Below, one piece after another: positions 37,411-47,274 of a stretch of 64,000 bases of DNA. The stretch lies in NCBI GenBank assembly GCA_902601475.1, contig CACKNK010000003.1, forward strand, positions 1-64,000. The letters are read 5' to 3'. The stretch's first letter is position 1. Each line of letters opens with the position of its first letter. The translations under genes and the position numbers were made by a program. The notes below the pieces were generated by a model. The model saw only the letters and a list, made by a program, of their open reading frames with translations. It was not told the DNA's origin and did not search any database. This DNA is from an uncultured SAR86 cluster bacterium (lineage in GTDB: Bacteria; Pseudomonadota; Gammaproteobacteria; Magnimaribacterales; D2472).

Positions 37411-38337
37411 TTAACTAAATATCTTTGTAACTCTTTGGAAATCATCACTAAGATCAGCTACAAATAAATGCTGTTGATCATCAATGTTCAAAAAAGCAAT
37501 GGATTGGGAATGTAACGCCAATCTTTTAAATGTTGGATGTAATCTATAAAACTCTTTAAAAAGGTTAATGTTGCCGTATTTAAAATCTCCCAATACAGGA
37601 TGTTTAATTGATTCTGCATGGGCTCTGATTTGATGCAATTTACCAGTAAGTATCTCAATTTTAACCAAAGTATAGTTTTTATAAATCTTTATAGGGTTAA
37701 AGATGGAAAGTGCTTCTTTTCCTGAATCGTCAACCATTGATGTTTTGATATTATTTCTTCTTATTGCTATTAATTTATCTGTTACGGTCATTGATTTTTT
37801 AAGCTTCCCACAAATAATTGCAAGGTATGTCTTTGTAATTTTCTTGGTTCTTAATAAACCATTAAAGTGTTTTAAAAATAGCTTATTTTTCGACAAGACG
37901 ATACATCCGGATGTTTCCTTATCAAGCCTATGACATAAATCTATGTCATTAGAGGAATATATACTCCTGACCCCATCAATTAAACTAAATTTTTGTCCAG
38001 ATCCTCCATGAACACTCATACCTTCGGGTTTATTAATAACTATAAAATCATCGTCATCAAAAATAATTGCATTTTTAATAAGTTTTTCAATTTTTGCTGG
38101 TAAGTTCTTGAAATTATTATCTCTTTTTTCTGATTCAAGATATGGAGGTAATCTAATCTCATCTCCTAAACTTATTTTTGTTTGTGCTTTGCACCTCTTT
38201 GAATTAATCCTAATCTCACCCTTCCTAATCATGCTATAAATCTTAGATTTAGGTAAACTTGGAAATTTGTATATCAAAAAATTATCTAGCCTTCTCTGAT
38301 CATTGTTTGCGTCTACTTTTAGGTTTTTTTTGCTCAT
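37411..38337 (-). CDS. rluC: 23S rRNA pseudouridine synthase RluC
   Basis: Modifies uridines of 23S rRNA. An S4 RNA-binding domain (RRLDNFLIYKF, SKIYSMIRKGEIRINSKR) precedes the RluA-type catalytic domain, with the catalytic Asp in LCHRLDKETSGCIVLSKN and LHQIRAHAESIKHPVLGD near the end. I took the ATG at 38337; an upstream GTG at 38355 (track start) is equally free of a Shine-Dalgarno. It is divergent from rne, as in E. coli. Confidence 0.92.
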   Translation of the reverse strand: MSKKNLKVDANNDQRRLDNFLIYKFPSLPKSKIYSMIRKGEIRINSKRCKAQTKISLGDEIRLPPYLESEKRDNNFKNLPAKIEKLIKNAIIFDDDDFIVINKPEGMSVHGGSGQKFSLIDGVRSIYSSNDIDLCHRLDKETSGCIVLSKNKLFLKHFNGLLRTKKITKTYLAIICGKLKKSMTVTDKLIAIRRNNIKTSMVDDSGKEALSIFNPIKIYKNYTLVKIEILTGKLHQIRAHAESIKHPVLGDFKYGNINLFKEFYRLHPTFKRLALHSQSIAFLNIDDQQHLFVADLSDDFQRVTKIFS

Positions 38338-38391
38338 TGGTGTATTATCTACCACATTAGATAAAGCTAAGGCTTAATTAACTTAGCAAAA

Positions 38392-38529
38392 GCCTTCTTT
38401 AAAAGGCATTAAAATTAGGGTTAATTATAGAGTTAACCGAGATAAATTAAGAGAAGAAAGAACAGTTTTAATTCAAGCTACTAAGGTAGCCCAATTAGAG
38501 AGCAACCATCCCGATAAGACTCTCTAATT
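38392..38529 (+). promoter_or_regulatory. structured leader of rne with three hairpins
   Basis: Three inverted repeats lie between rluC and the rne start: GCCTT/AAGGC (38392-38407), GCTAC/GTAGC around a TAAG loop (38477-38490), and AATTAGAGAG/CTCTCTAATT with a 17-nt loop (38493-38529). The long untranslated leader of E. coli rne forms hairpins through which RNase E degrades its own mRNA. Position and structure suggest the same feedback here; the sequence homology itself was not tested. Confidence 0.55.
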
Positions 38530-38572
38530 CAACAGCATGGAATGCTTGTTCTTCTCTGTTACTGGAGAAAAA

Positions 38573-40597
38573 ATGAAAAGAATATTAATTAATAAGTCAT
38601 TGACTGATGAAATTCGTGTGGCATTAGTGGAAGGGGCCAAGTTGTATGACTTGGATAACGAAACTAGTGATAAAAACCTACTCAAAGGAAGCATTTTTAA
38701 GGCTAGGGTTTCTAGGGTTGAAACTAGCTTAGACGCAGCATTTGTATATTTTGGATCAGAGAGACATGGATTCCTTCCACTTAAAGAACTAACCTCAGAA
38801 TATTTTGAAAAAGACAATGAAGGTAAAAGAAAATGCACTCTTAAAGAAAACGATGAAATTATTGTTCAGGTTCTTAAGGAAGAACGAGGCACCAAAGGAG
38901 CTGCATTATCTACTCAACTATCTTTAGCAGGAAGATTCTTAGTTTTAATACCAAATTCTACAAAAGGTGGAGGTGTATCAAGGAGAATATCAGGCGAAGA
39001 AAGAGACCAAGTTAAGGACATAATTAAAAATCTTCCAATTCCTGAAGGTATGAGCGTTATTGTAAGAACAGCTGGTCTGGGGCGCAATCAAGAGGAGCTT
39101 CAATGGGATCTTGATTATCTTTTATCTCTTTGGAAGCAAATAAGTGGTAATTTAGATGAATCTGAGTGCCCTTCTCTTATCTACAAAGATGACAAGTTAA
39201 TACTTAGAGTCTTTAGAGATTATTTTAAAGAGGACATAGAAGAAATACTTATAGACGATAAAAATGTATTCGAAGAAGCATCAATGTTCGCTCAATCAGT
39301 AATACCTGATCATGCCACCAAGGTGCAGTTCTATAATGAAGAAATACCCTTATTTAATCGCTATCAAGTCGAATCTCAGATTGAGTCTGCTTTTCAAAGA
39401 GAGATAAGCCTCCCATCTGGTGGATCTATAGTTATAGATCCAACCGAAGCTATGGTAACAATTGATGTAAATTCATCTAGAGCCACAAAAGGTAAGGATA
39501 TTGAAGAAACAGCCTTAGCAACAAACATGGAAGCTGCAGTTGAAGTTGCTCGTCAACTAAGACTAAGAGATCTTGGAGGTCTAGTGGTCATCGACTTCAT
39601 AGACATGCAAGATGAAACAAATCAGTCAAAAGTTCTTAATGCAGTAAGAAGAGCTGTTCATGGTGATAGAGCAAGAATCCAAATTAGTGAGATATCTAGG
39701 TTTGGCTTGCTTGAACTTTCAAGACAAAGATTAAGACCATCGTTAAATGAAACATATGACATTGAGCATGTTCTCGTGAGAGGACCAAAATCATTGGGCC
39801 AGTCTATTCTTAGAATTGTTGGTGAAGACGCAGCCAAAGAAAATACTGCTGAAATTCATGTTTTTGTGCCCGCAGATGTAGCCAGTTATCTACTTAATGA
39901 AAAAAGAAGAGAAATTATCACCATAGAAAATATGAATAAGGTTGCAGTAATTGTTGTAGCTGATCCATACAAGTCACGTCCTTACTATAAAGTTGCTAGA
40001 GTTAAATCAAGTGACGTTAAAGGAAAAACTTCTTATCAAATGACACCTCAGAGTCCTGAGCCAGATATGTCATGGCGAGATGCTGATCAAACCTTAACAA
40101 ATAAAAAGCCTTTGGTTGAAGTAACAGCACCTCCAAAAATGCCAAAAAGAAAGAAATCAGCTTTAAAAGGTATCTTTTCATTTTTATTTAATAACGACAG
40201 CAAGAATAAGAAAAAGAAAAAATCTAATAACAAAAGAAAGCCACGCATAAAATCACAACATACTAGGAAAAATAAACAACATGGTAATAAAAATTCTAGA
40301 AGAGATAACAGGCGAACTCCGCAAAAAAATAATCGCAATAGAAGACCTCAAAATAGAAATAATAAAACTTCAAATGATAGAAAATCACTAAATGAAAACA
40401 AAAATAATTCTAACAACCGGCGAGAGAATCAGCAGAAAGATACTGCTAAGAAACCAGCGCCAGTAAAAAAGGAAACAGTTCAAACTGAATCTTCTAAGGT
40501 AAAAAGTAAGATTACTGAAGTTGCCCAACCTATATCTCAGGAAGTTAAAGATGCTCCAAAAAGAGCTAAGAATGATCCTCGATATAAGAGCGAATAA
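38573..40597 (+). CDS. rne: ribonuclease E (short form, atypical zinc link)
   Basis: Endonuclease that starts mRNA decay and rRNA/tRNA processing. I chose the ATG at 38573 (MKRILINKSL), with GGAG 7 nt upstream, over the track's 38537. The S1 domain is followed by the DNase-I-like catalytic region with Asp residues in VTIDVNSSRATKG and VIDFIDMQDETN. The expected zinc-link CPxC motif after RLRPSLNET is missing; the segment reads HVLVRGPKSLGQS with no cysteine. The last 150 residues are a low-complexity Lys/Asn/Arg-rich tail, much shorter than the E. coli scaffold. The 674 residues fall between RNase G and E. coli RNase E. Its end overlaps the convergent nudC by 32 bp. Confidence 0.93.
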   Translation: MKRILINKSLTDEIRVALVEGAKLYDLDNETSDKNLLKGSIFKARVSRVETSLDAAFVYFGSERHGFLPLKELTSEYFEKDNEGKRKCTLKENDEIIVQVLKEERGTKGAALSTQLSLAGRFLVLIPNSTKGGGVSRRISGEERDQVKDIIKNLPIPEGMSVIVRTAGLGRNQEELQWDLDYLLSLWKQISGNLDESECPSLIYKDDKLILRVFRDYFKEDIEEILIDDKNVFEEASMFAQSVIPDHATKVQFYNEEIPLFNRYQVESQIESAFQREISLPSGGSIVIDPTEAMVTIDVNSSRATKGKDIEETALATNMEAAVEVARQLRLRDLGGLVVIDFIDMQDETNQSKVLNAVRRAVHGDRARIQISEISRFGLLELSRQRLRPSLNETYDIEHVLVRGPKSLGQSILRIVGEDAAKENTAEIHVFVPADVASYLLNEKRREIITIENMNKVAVIVVADPYKSRPYYKVARVKSSDVKGKTSYQMTPQSPEPDMSWRDADQTLTNKKPLVEVTAPPKMPKRKKSALKGIFSFLFNNDSKNKKKKKSNNKRKPRIKSQHTRKNKQHGNKNSRRDNRRTPQKNNRNRRPQNRNNKTSNDRKSLNENKNNSNNRRENQQKDTAKKPAPVKKETVQTESSKVKSKITEVAQPISQEVKDAPKRAKNDPRYKSE

Positions 40598-41372
40598 GTA
40601 GACCTGAAATTGAGCCTTCAGGAGGAATTGAAGGGAGTTTATTTAAATTAAACCAATAAGCTTCTTCAATTTCTTCATCTTCAAGAATTATTTCTCCTGA
40701 ATCGTATTCTGCAAAATAACCTATCATGAGTTGACTGGGAAATGGCCAATTTTGGCTTGAAAAATATTTAATATTTTTTACATTGATGCCAACTTCTTCC
40801 TTAACTTCACGAACTAGAGCCTCTTCACAACTCTCACCAGGCTCTATGAACCCTGCTAATGTGCTAAACATACCTTTTGGAAAATGTTTACTTCTTCCAA
40901 GCAAAATCTCATCGCCTCTATGGATCAAAGTAATGATACAAGGAGATATTTTTGGATAAATAAATTCGTTATTACATGAGCACTGGAAAGCCTCTTCTGA
41001 TGAAATGAAATCTGTTTTCTTTCCACATGCACCACAGTACTTACTATTACGTCGCCAGTAATTTATCATTTTAGATCGTCCAATTAACGAAAAGCTCTCT
41101 TGATCAAGTGAGCCCAATATCATTCTTAAATCAACAAAATCATAGTCGTCTAAATCTAAAAATAAGTTTTCAGCTATGTCTACAGTGCATAGTGTTTTGT
41201 TATCTTTTAAAGCAATAGCAATTAGATCATTTATATCAAAAAATAAGTTAAATTCTTTGCAGGGATGTATAAATGTCTGGTTTTTATTATTGATTAATAA
41301 TTTATCCTGATAAAATACTATTACCTCAGCATCATCACTGAGTTTAGGTTTAAGTTGCCTAACAAATTTCAT
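40566..41372 (-). CDS. nudC: NAD-capped RNA hydrolase / NADH pyrophosphatase NudC
   Basis: Hydrolyses NADH and removes NAD caps from RNA. A four-Cys zinc ribbon (CGACGKK and CSC region) precedes a perfect Nudix box, [20 protein letters not shown] followed by [20 protein letters not shown] is the NudC-specific block (SQPWPFPxS). The 268 residues match. The gene is convergent with rne over 32 bp, so the two mRNAs are antisense at their ends, an odd pairing of two RNA-decay enzymes. Confidence 0.94.
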   Translation of the reverse strand: MKFVRQLKPKLSDDAEVIVFYQDKLLINNKNQTFIHPCKEFNLFFDINDLIAIALKDNKTLCTVDIAENLFLDLDDYDFVDLRMILGSLDQESFSLIGRSKMINYWRRNSKYCGACGKKTDFISSEEAFQCSCNNEFIYPKISPCIITLIHRGDEILLGRSKHFPKGMFSTLAGFIEPGESCEEALVREVKEEVGINVKNIKYFSSQNWPFPSQLMIGYFAEYDSGEIILEDEEIEEAYWFNLNKLPSIPPEGSISGLLIRSYIEDHS

Positions 41373-41382
41373 AGGTGTAATT

Positions 41383-42897
41383 ATGGCATTGATTAATAAT
41401 TTATATAGTTCATTTTTAGGTCATTCTCCAGAGTGGTATAAAAAAACAATTATTGGCTTTTTAATAGTAAATCCATTCCTGCTGTGGCTTCTCGATCAAT
41501 TAAATTTTGATGGTGGTTTCATCATGGGTTGGGTGTTGTTAATTCAGTTTATCTTTACCCTTGCTCTAGCCTTAAAGTGCTATCCCCTTCAACCAGGTGG
41601 ATTGATTGCAATTCAATCGCTATTCATGGGTTTGACTACTCCATACACCTTAATGCATGAAGTTGAAAATAACTTAGAAGTGATTCTGTTGCTGGTATTT
41701 ATGGTTGCAGGTATATATTTCATGAAAAACTTAATGCTTACAATCTTTACAAGATTGTTCTTACAAGTTAAATCAAAAACGTTGCTTTCATTGTTATTTT
41801 GTTTTGTAGCTGCATTCTTATCTGCTTTTCTTGATGCATTAACTGTTACAGCAGTTTTAATAGGTGTTGGTATTGGTTTCTATCGAATCTTTCACTTAGC
41901 CACATCAGGTAAAAGTTTTGGCGAGGACCACAATTATCTTGATGACTCATCCTTAAATTCATTAGGCCAAGAAGAACAAGAAAATTTCAAAGCTTTTCTG
42001 CGAAATCTTTTAATGCATGGCGTGGTAGGTACTGCGCTAGGTGGAGTTTGCACTATTGTGGGTGAGCCTCAAAACTTATTAATTGCAAATGTTGCCGATT
42101 GGGAGTTTATTGAGTTCATTATAATAATGGCCCCTATTACCATGCCTGTATTTGCAGCTGGCATGATTACTTGCTTTGCAGTTGAAAAATTTAAAATTGC
42201 AGGCTTTGGAACTCAATTACCCAATGAAATCAAAAACATATTTGAAAATTACAGCGACTATCAAAAGAGCAATCTAACTGAACAAGATAAAACGAATCTT
42301 TTAATCGAATCTTTTGTTGGGATTCTGTTGATTATTGCTTTGGCTCTTCATGTTGCTGAGGTAGGTATTATTGGTCTTGGCGTTATAGTTTTGCTGACTG
42401 CTTTTAAAGGTGTTACAGAAGAGCATGATCTTGGGCCTGCCTTTAATGAAGCGCTGCCATTTACTGCATTATTAGTTGTATTCTTTTGCATCGTTGGTGT
42501 TATTCATGATCAAAACTTATTTGATCCAATAATTGTTTATGTTTTGGCCCAAAGTGCTGATATTCAGGCACCATTATTTTTTGTTGCAAACGGTGTCCTT
42601 TCAATGATCAGTGACAATGTTTTTGTGGCAACAGTCTATATTAACGAAATTAAAGCGGCTCTTGATTCAGGCATGATCACTCGTGATCAATTTGATAAAT
42701 TGGCAGTAGCAGTAAATACGGGCACCAATATTCCTTCAATTGCTACACCGAATGGACAAGCAGCCTTTTTATTTTTATTGACCTCGTCATTAGCGCCACT
42801 AATTAACCTTTCTTATATGCGAATGGTGATTATGGCTTTGCCTTACACGCTTGTTTTGAGTACCGTAGGGCTTTTTTCAGTAATTTATTTTCTATAA
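41383..42897 (+). CDS. nhaB: sodium/proton antiporter NhaB
   Basis: Inner-membrane Na+/H+ antiporter of the NhaB family. The 504 residues match E. coli NhaB in length, and the order of blocks is the same: [19 protein letters not shown] at the start, [39 protein letters not shown], and [16 protein letters not shown] with [20 protein letters not shown] near the end. About a dozen membrane segments are visible. It starts divergently 10 bp from nudC. A role in Na+ homeostasis fits a marine bacterium. Confidence 0.95.
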   Translation: MALINNLYSSFLGHSPEWYKKTIIGFLIVNPFLLWLLDQLNFDGGFIMGWVLLIQFIFTLALALKCYPLQPGGLIAIQSLFMGLTTPYTLMHEVENNLEVILLLVFMVAGIYFMKNLMLTIFTRLFLQVKSKTLLSLLFCFVAAFLSAFLDALTVTAVLIGVGIGFYRIFHLATSGKSFGEDHNYLDDSSLNSLGQEEQENFKAFLRNLLMHGVVGTALGGVCTIVGEPQNLLIANVADWEFIEFIIIMAPITMPVFAAGMITCFAVEKFKIAGFGTQLPNEIKNIFENYSDYQKSNLTEQDKTNLLIESFVGILLIIALALHVAEVGIIGLGVIVLLTAFKGVTEEHDLGPAFNEALPFTALLVVFFCIVGVIHDQNLFDPIIVYVLAQSADIQAPLFFVANGVLSMISDNVFVATVYINEIKAALDSGMITRDQFDKLAVAVNTGTNIPSIATPNGQAAFLFLLTSSLAPLINLSYMRMVIMALPYTLVLSTVGLFSVIYFL

Positions 42898-42901
42898 AAA
42901 A

Positions 42902-43870
42902 TTGCGAGAGTTGAATCATAAATTCTGCATTGCTCCTATGATGCAGTGCACCGATATTCATGATCGTTACTTAATGCGTTTGATCACTAAAAAATCATTT
43001 TTATATACGGAAATGGTTACCACAGGTGCAATTATCCATGGAAATGCAACGCATCAATTAGACTTTAATAAATCCATCGAATCTCCGGTTGCTTTACAAT
43101 TGGGGGGATCAAATCCAGATGAATTAGCAAAATGTTCTGAGATAGCAGAAAACATGGGCTATGATGAAATTAATCTTAATCTTGGGTGCCCTTCTGAGAG
43201 AGTTCAAAAAGGTTCCTTTGGAGCATGCCTAATGATTGAACCGAAGCTTGTGCAGAGATGTTTAAATGCAATGAAGCAATCAGTATCAATTCCAGTGACT
43301 GCAAAATGTAGGACCGGCATTGATAAAATTGAAGATTATGATTTTTTGAGATCTTTTGTTGAAGGAATAGCTAATCAAAACATAGCCACTATCATTATTC
43401 ATGCCAGAAATGCAATTCTTAAAGGTCTATCTCCAAGACAAAACAGAACTATACCTCCACTTAAATATGATTATGTATATCGAATAAAAGAGGATTTCCC
43501 AGGGATTGAAATTATTATCAATGGCGGCATTGACTCATTAATTGAGGCTAAAGATCATCTTCAAAAAGTTGATGGCGTTATGCTTGGCAGAGCTCCCTAT
43601 GATAATCCCATGATGCTAGAGGATGTGGATAGTGAAATTTTTGGAGAGCCTAAAAAACGGATATCAAGACTTGATATTTTAAAAGAATATCTCAACTATC
43701 TTGAGGACCTAGATGATCCTAAGATTCGATTAAATCAAGTTTTAAAGCATATTTATGGTTTAAATAAAGGTCTTAAAAATGCAAGAAAATATAGGTATGA
43801 AATAAACCAGATCATGAAAGAGGGAGATTTATCAGGATCTTTTGAGAGATTATCATCTTACTTAGCCTGA
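42902..43870 (+). CDS. dusA: tRNA-dihydrouridine(20/20a) synthase DusA
   Basis: FMN enzyme that reduces U20/U20a in the tRNA D-loop. IAPMMQCTDIHDRYLMRLI, INLNLGCPSERVQKGSFGACLM (with the catalytic Cys after NLG), IIHARNAILKGLSPRQNR and PPLKYDYVYRIKEDFPGIEI followed by INGGI are DusA-type rather than DusB/DusC blocks. The only upstream start is TTG at 42902 (another TTG lies at 42911); the first in-frame ATG is inside the FMN-binding core. It is 4 bp behind nhaB. Confidence 0.92.
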   Translation: MRELNHKFCIAPMMQCTDIHDRYLMRLITKKSFLYTEMVTTGAIIHGNATHQLDFNKSIESPVALQLGGSNPDELAKCSEIAENMGYDEINLNLGCPSERVQKGSFGACLMIEPKLVQRCLNAMKQSVSIPVTAKCRTGIDKIEDYDFLRSFVEGIANQNIATIIIHARNAILKGLSPRQNRTIPPLKYDYVYRIKEDFPGIEIIINGGIDSLIEAKDHLQKVDGVMLGRAPYDNPMMLEDVDSEIFGEPKKRISRLDILKEYLNYLEDLDDPKIRLNQVLKHIYGLNKGLKNARKYRYEINQIMKEGDLSGSFERLSSYLA

Positions 43871-43871
43871 T

Positions 43872-44576
43872 TTAATCATCAAGCAGGAAATCATCCATAT
43901 CATCAGTAAAGTCGTCTTCAATTTCTTCACCATCTTGAACTTCAAATTCTGAATACTGAAGATAGGAATTCCTAATAAAGGTATATTTATCTCCTACGAT
44001 CAAGCTTTCCACATCCAGCAATCTAGCTCGTGTTTCAAGAGCATCTAGTGCGGTAATTGATAATCTAACATCGCTCTCTTCTATTGAAAAAGTGCCTGAT
44101 AAAACTCCTGAAATGGGTCTACCGACCAAGTCTCGAGGACTACTTGGTCCATAAAACGGGAGCATTAAATAAGGGCCAGTTGGAACACCCCAAACACCTA
44201 ATGTTTGACCAAAATCTTCATCATGTTCCTCAAGACCCATAATTGAGGCAACATCAAAAAAGCCTAAAAATCCAAATGTAGTATTTACTAAAAATCTTGC
44301 AAAATCATTCCCAGCAGCAACAGGCTTACCTTGAAGCAATTGATTAATTGAATTATCAATTTCATCTAAATTACTAAAAAAATTTGTTATTGAGGATTGA
44401 ATCGATTTAGGTACCACATCGTCATAAAATTCAGCAACTGGCCTAGCAATTCTGTTGTCAACACCCTCATTAAATGTCCAGACCTCTCTATTAATTTCTT
44501 CAAATGGATCATTTGCATAACCAATAACAGGAATTAGAAAAAGTATTCTTAGTAAAACATTATGCATTAGTAACAT
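43872..44576 (-). CDS. mlaA: MlaA/VacJ-family protein without a lipobox
   Basis: MlaA removes phospholipids from the outer leaflet of the outer membrane with MlaC. NDPFEEINREVWTFNEGVD, NDFARFLVNTTFGFLGFFDVA, DFGQTLGVWGVPTGPYLMLP and GPSSPRDLVG are clear family blocks. The signal sequence (RILFLIPVIGYAND) has no cysteine near its end, so it would be cleaved by signal peptidase I rather than lipidated. The C-terminus is very acidic (DDFTDDMDDFLLDD). It overlaps mrp by 17 bp. Confidence 0.9.
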   Translation of the reverse strand: MLLMHNVLLRILFLIPVIGYANDPFEEINREVWTFNEGVDNRIARPVAEFYDDVVPKSIQSSITNFFSNLDEIDNSINQLLQGKPVAAGNDFARFLVNTTFGFLGFFDVASIMGLEEHDEDFGQTLGVWGVPTGPYLMLPFYGPSSPRDLVGRPISGVLSGTFSIEESDVRLSITALDALETRARLLDVESLIVGDKYTFIRNSYLQYSEFEVQDGEEIEDDFTDDMDDFLLDD

Positions 44577-45258
44577 TATCTATAATCCCAAATAAAGAAT
44601 CATCAATACTATCAAAATTAAAGTTTTTTATTTCATCATTTAAAGGAATACTTCCAAGAAATTTAGTACCAAGCATCTTCTCAACTTCATCTGCAGAAAG
44701 AATAAATCTTCCTTCTGAGTCATCAACCATATTCAAGACAAATCCCATAATAGGTAAATTTAATTTTTTAAAGACCTGAACAGACTTTAATGTATCACTT
44801 GCTGCTAATTTACTATTACTGGTAACAAGAATAACTCCATCAGGCTTAATCTCACTCGCAACAGTTAAATATGCATCGCCAGTTCCAGGTGGCATATCAA
44901 TAAACAGGTAATCCAAATCTCCCCACTTAGTTAACTCACTTAGTTGTTTTATTGCACCACTAAGCATGGGGCCTCTCCAAATTGCAGCTTTTTCGTTACC
45001 CAAGATAAATCCCATTGAATTTAATCTAATGCCCTCTATATTTAATGGGATAAATCTTTTTTTATGATCCTCCTCAATTATTTCAGGTTTAGCTGAAGCA
45101 ACATCAAAAATAATGTGTTGATTAGGCCCATAAATATCAGCGTCAAGGATGCCAATTGAAAAATCTCCAGAAAGTTTTTTTGCTAAAAGAGAAGCAAATG
45201 AAGACTTGCCTACTCCGCCCTTAGCTGAGGCTATGGCAATAGTTTTCTTGATGCTCAT
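44560..45258 (-). CDS. mrp: Mrp/ApbC-type P-loop ATPase lacking the Fe-S cysteines
   Basis: Deviant Walker [44 protein letters not shown] and [15 protein letters not shown] are the defining Mrp/NBP35 blocks. It is divergent from metG, exactly as in E. coli. However the 232 residues lack the N-terminal DUF59 domain and contain no cysteine at all; the usual CPxC after ENMSYF is replaced by [11 protein letters not shown]. It therefore cannot bind a bridging Fe-S cluster in the known way. Cluster carriage may be lost while ATPase or another role is kept. Confidence 0.88.
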   Translation of the reverse strand: MSIKKTIAIASAKGGVGKSSFASLLAKKLSGDFSIGILDADIYGPNQHIIFDVASAKPEIIEEDHKKRFIPLNIEGIRLNSMGFILGNEKAAIWRGPMLSGAIKQLSELTKWGDLDYLFIDMPPGTGDAYLTVASEIKPDGVILVTSNSKLAASDTLKSVQVFKKLNLPIMGFVLNMVDDSEGRFILSADEVEKMLGTKFLGSIPLNDEIKNFNFDSIDDSLFGIIDNVTNA

Positions 45259-45303
45259 AAAGGAAAATTTCTAATATATAATAACTCAATATTTCATTAC
45301 ATT

Positions 45304-47274
45304 GTGGCCAATTCAAAACAAAAAAATTTATTAGTTACTACTGCGCTACCCTATGGTAATGGCGCGTTGCACATAGGTCACCTCCTTGAGCATACTCAAA
45401 CTGATATTTGGGTAAGAACTAACAAAATGGAGGGCAATAATGTTCTTAATTTTTGTGCTGATGATGCTCATGGCGCTCCAATTATGATTAAGGCAAAGGA
45501 GGAAAATCAGGATCCTGAACTATTTACTAAAGGGATTCAAATTGAACATCTTAAAACTCTTAAATCATTTGGTATTGAGCATGATCATTATCACTCAACT
45601 CACACTGTAGAAAATGAGCAACTAGTTAATGAAATTTACAATGACTTGGTGGAAGCCGATTTGGTGTATGAGAAAGAAATATTTCAACTCTATGATGATC
45701 AAGAAAAAATGTTTCTTGCTGATCGATACATTAAAGGAACTTGCCCATCATGTGGAGCTGAAGATCAATACGGTGATGGTTGTGAGGTATGCGGTATCAC
45801 CTATGATGCAATTGATATTAAGAATCCAATATCTGCTTTATCAGGAACTGAACCAAGTAAGAAAAAAACTAATCAGATTTTTTTTAATTTAAATAAATGT
45901 AAAAATTTCTTGAGTAGCTACTTGGATGATTTGAGCATTCAAGAATCAGTAAAAAATAAATTATTAGAATGGCTTGGTGATGATCTTCAGGATTGGAATA
46001 TTTCAAGAGATAAGCCCTATTTTGGTTTTAAAATTCCTCAACATGATGATAAGTATTTCTATGTATGGGTCGATGCGCCTATTGGATACATAGCTGCAAC
46101 AAAATATTATTGTGATGAGAACAAAATAGATTATTTAAATTTATGGGAAAAAGATTCAAACTATGAGATTCACCATTTCATTGGTAAAGATATTATCTAT
46201 TTTCATGGTCTTTTCTGGCCTGCAATGCTAAATGCATCAAAATATAAGCTTCCTAGTTCAATCCATGCTCATGGATTTTTATCTTTGAATGGCGAAAAAA
46301 TGTCTAAGTCAAAAGGTACTTTAATTTCAGCAGATGAATTTGCTGAAGTCTATGAACCAGATCTTTTACGTTTTTACTTTGCCAGTAAGTTAAATGCAAA
46401 GATAGATGATATAGATCTTGATCTAAAAGATTTTGTAAAAAAAATTAATTCATCGTTGGTAGGTAAATTATTTAACATTGCAAGTAGATTGAATGGTTTT
46501 CTTGGTAAAAACAGCTATCAAACTTCAAAAAATATAGATGATACTTTTTTAGATGAGTGTTCTTCTAAATATGCATTAATAAGAAAAGATTTAAATAATA
46601 AAGAATTTTCAAAAGCAGTAAGCAGAATTTTAAAAGTTGCCGACGATACGAATAGCTACATCAACAATAAAACACCTTGGAAGCTAAATGATGATGATGC
46701 TCTGGAAGTTGCAACTACTGGCATATCCATATACAAAGATTTATGTATATTAATGATGCCAATCATGCCTAGCCTTGCATCTAAAGCACTTGCACAAGTG
46801 AAGATAAAGGATCCATCATTTGATGATCTTAATAATGACTTAACCAACGTAGAGATTAATGCTTATAATCCATTACTAAATCGATTAGAAGATAAAGATC
46901 TCACAACTCCTTCAAAGGAAATGAAGATGACTGATATTGATAATAATGAAATAACTATTGATGATTTTGCAAAGATTGATCTTAGGGTAGCTGAAGTTAT
47001 TGAAGCAAATCATATTGATGGTGCTGACAAACTAATCCAGTTAACACTTGATGTTGGTGAGCTAGGACAAAGAAATGTTTTTGCAGGGATTAAATCAAAG
47101 TACTCTCCTGAAGATCTTCAGGGAAAATTTGTTGCATTAGTTGCAAATCTAAAACCAAGAAAAATGAAATTTGGTACATCTGAAGGTATGGTCCTCGCTG
47201 CCTCGAATGATGAAGGTGGAATTTTTATCATGAGCCCTGCTTCAGGTGCAAAAGCTGGAGATAAAATAAAATGA
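45304..47274 (+). CDS. metG: methionyl-tRNA synthetase
   Basis: Charges initiator and elongator tRNA-Met. [17 protein letters not shown] holds the HIGH motif, [18 protein letters not shown] the zinc knuckle, and [12 protein letters not shown] the KMSKS loop. A C-terminal EMAP-like tRNA-binding domain ([47 protein letters not shown]) completes 656 residues. The start is GTG; no nearby in-frame ATG precedes the catalytic core. It overlaps the reductase downstream by 4 bp. Confidence 0.96.
   Translation: MANSKQKNLLVTTALPYGNGALHIGHLLEHTQTDIWVRTNKMEGNNVLNFCADDAHGAPIMIKAKEENQDPELFTKGIQIEHLKTLKSFGIEHDHYHSTHTVENEQLVNEIYNDLVEADLVYEKEIFQLYDDQEKMFLADRYIKGTCPSCGAEDQYGDGCEVCGITYDAIDIKNPISALSGTEPSKKKTNQIFFNLNKCKNFLSSYLDDLSIQESVKNKLLEWLGDDLQDWNISRDKPYFGFKIPQHDDKYFYVWVDAPIGYIAATKYYCDENKIDYLNLWEKDSNYEIHHFIGKDIIYFHGLFWPAMLNASKYKLPSSIHAHGFLSLNGEKMSKSKGTLISADEFAEVYEPDLLRFYFASKLNAKIDDIDLDLKDFVKKINSSLVGKLFNIASRLNGFLGKNSYQTSKNIDDTFLDECSSKYALIRKDLNNKEFSKAVSRILKVADDTNSYINNKTPWKLNDDDALEVATTGISIYKDLCILMMPIMPSLASKALAQVKIKDPSFDDLNNDLTNVEINAYNPLLNRLEDKDLTTPSKEMKMTDIDNNEITIDDFAKIDLRVAEVIEANHIDGADKLIQLTLDVGELGQRNVFAGIKSKYSPEDLQGKFVALVANLKPRKMKFGTSEGMVLAASNDEGGIFIMSPASGAKAGDKIK

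Noticed and set aside
40140-40560. Lys/Asn-rich low-complexity stretch considered as a frameshift or junk tail of rne
   Set aside because: The frame stays open, is rich in basic residues as expected of RNase E tails, and ends cleanly; kept as part of rne.
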